Positions 13,111 to 14,014 of a stretch of 14,014 nt of DNA are shown piece after piece. Where the stretch lies: the NCBI GenBank assembly GCA_905182825.1, contig CAJJDJ010000105.1, positions 1-14,014 on the forward strand, given 5' to 3'. This stretch comes from Thiotrichaceae bacterium UBA7359. Its GTDB lineage: Bacteria; Pseudomonadota; Gammaproteobacteria; Eutrophobiales; Eutrophobiaceae. Numbering within the stretch: position 1 is the first letter of the stretch; every line of letters starts with the position of its first letter. Below the pieces are notes generated by a model. That model made no database searches. It was given only the letters and a program-made list of their open reading frames with translations, and was not told the DNA's origin. Made by a program: the position numbers and the translations under genes.

Positions 13111-14014
13111 TTAGAAGAAGTAGGTCGCGCCCAAAGAAAACATATCCAACTCTTCAGCACCATTGTAGTTTGTAGCACAAGTCGCTTGGTTTGCCGCTGA
13201 ACCATTTTCACATTCTGCGTCAAGGTCAAGCTGCTCCCATGTACCATAAACTTGGAAACCTGCGCCAAAGTATTGCACTATTTCAAAACCTATACGGTCG
13301 ACTTCTACGTCTGACATACCAACATCACCAGCGCCAAAGCCGCCTTTATAGTTACCATACTTGAAGGAAACAACAGTAGCACCCAAGGAATTAAAGTCAC
13401 GTTTCACACCTACTTTGAGGAAATATGATTCTGTTTCATCTGATACTTCTACGCCTGTTGCGGCGATTTGAGCGTTCACAGCTAAACTTGCTGCGTCGAG
13501 GTCACCATCATCGTTCATGTATGCAAACGAACCAAAGATACCCGTACCTGGGTCCATGAGACCACCCTGAACTTGGAATACTTTAGATTCTTGAATGCCA
13601 CCTCTGCCGGCGCCTTGATTTATTGCAAAACCCATACCAAGAGTGGTATTTAGACCTGCAACTGTACCAGCGTGATTGAGCGAAACATCGTAGATATCGT
13701 CATTTGCGTAACCGACAGCAATCTTAACACCTGCAAAGGCCGGTAGGTCAAAACGAATACCAGTACGATAAACACCATTACAATCAAAACCAATGCCTAA
13801 AGTAGACGTTTGGCATAATAGATTTGATGCCCAAGTCGTGTTTGTAGCAGCAGCCCCTAGACCTTGAATGGCAGTACCACCACCACGGAACACTGGAGGC
13901 ACGCCAGACCATAAGGTCATTGACGGATCAGACAGAACGCCGATGTTATCAGTCGGCATTGACTGTGTACCCAGAGTTATCTTACCGAAACCACCAGCTA
14001 CATAAAGATTGCTA
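13111..14014 (-). CDS. Outer-membrane porin, C-terminal part (cut by the right edge)
   Basis: A Gram-negative trimeric-porin-like beta-barrel. The frame stays open to the right edge, encoding SNLYVAGGFGKITLGTQS before the first internal Met (13957-13959), so the true start and signal peptide lie outside the window and about 300 C-terminal residues are seen. Alternating strands such as GVKIAVGYANDDIYDVSL, VFQVQGGLMDPGTGIFGSFAYMNDDG and FSLGATYFF are typical, with the terminal Phe recognised by the BAM machinery. Two putative loops each contain a Cys pair (LLCQTSTLGIGFDC and ECENGSAANQATC). A strong terminator follows. Substrate is unknown; the GGFGKITLG strand resembles gammaproteobacterial general porins. 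Confidence 0.88.
   Translation of the reverse strand, partial: SNLYVAGGFGKITLGTQSMPTDNIGVLSDPSMTLWSGVPPVFRGGGTAIQGLGAAATNTTWASNLLCQTSTLGIGFDCNGVYRTGIRFDLPAFAGVKIAVGYANDDIYDVSLNHAGTVAGLNTTLGMGFAINQGAGRGGIQESKVFQVQGGLMDPGTGIFGSFAYMNDDGDLDAASLAVNAQIAATGVEVSDETESYFLKVGVKRDFNSLGATVVSFKYGNYKGGFGAGDVGMSDVEVDRIGFEIVQYFGAGFQVYGTWEQLDLDAECENGSAANQATCATNYNGAEELDMFSLGATYFF

Noticed and set aside
1..14014. CRISPR arrays, tRNA or rRNA genes, insertion sequences, toxin-antitoxin or phage genes
   Set aside because: No regularly spaced repeats, cloverleaf, transposase frame or terminal inverted repeats were seen on either strand.

Overview
This is a low-GC, Gram-negative chromosomal segment that is almost entirely devoted to making C1-metabolism cofactors. 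The mix of bacterial tetrahydromethanopterin/methanofuran genes, a PQQ operon, molybdenum-cofactor genes and an outer-membrane porin suggests a methylotroph or methanotroph, probably gammaproteobacterial. That assignment is inference from gene content and protein style; no rRNA or other marker is present.

Layout from left to right. (1) Positions 1-2757 hold molybdenum-cofactor genes: moeA (+), then moaD-moaE (-) diverging from moaC (+). moaA is not in the window. (2) A 94-residue gene of unknown function (+, 2954-3238). (3) A four-gene, overlapping, leftward operon (6449 to 3286): a dihydropteroate-synthase-like protein of the methanopterin pathway, a DUF447 protein, MfnB (methanofuran furan-ring synthesis) and a pterin-4a-carbinolamine-dehydratase-like protein. 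(4) A 504-base divergent intergenic region holding a good sigma-54-type promoter and, just downstream of it, what looks like a decayed pqqA. (5) pqqB-C-D-E (+, 6954-10041). (6) Leftward folP and pip, which overlap by 4 bases and end 5 bases from the pqqE stop. (7) A secreted SHOCT-domain protein of unknown function (-). (8) A porin (-) cut by the right edge, with a textbook terminator behind it.

How the genes fit together. PQQ is the cofactor of periplasmic methanol dehydrogenases. Tetrahydromethanopterin and methanofuran carry the resulting formaldehyde to formate. The molybdenum cofactor serves enzymes such as many formate dehydrogenases. The window can therefore be read as a cofactor supply block for stepwise methanol oxidation, although none of the oxidation enzymes is present.

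The most notable observation is the pqqA relic at 6712-6783. It has the right length, position, Shine-Dalgarno and register for PqqA, but its start codon is ATC and the two residues that become PQQ (Glu and Tyr) read Lys and His. If this is right, the operon depends on a precursor peptide encoded elsewhere.
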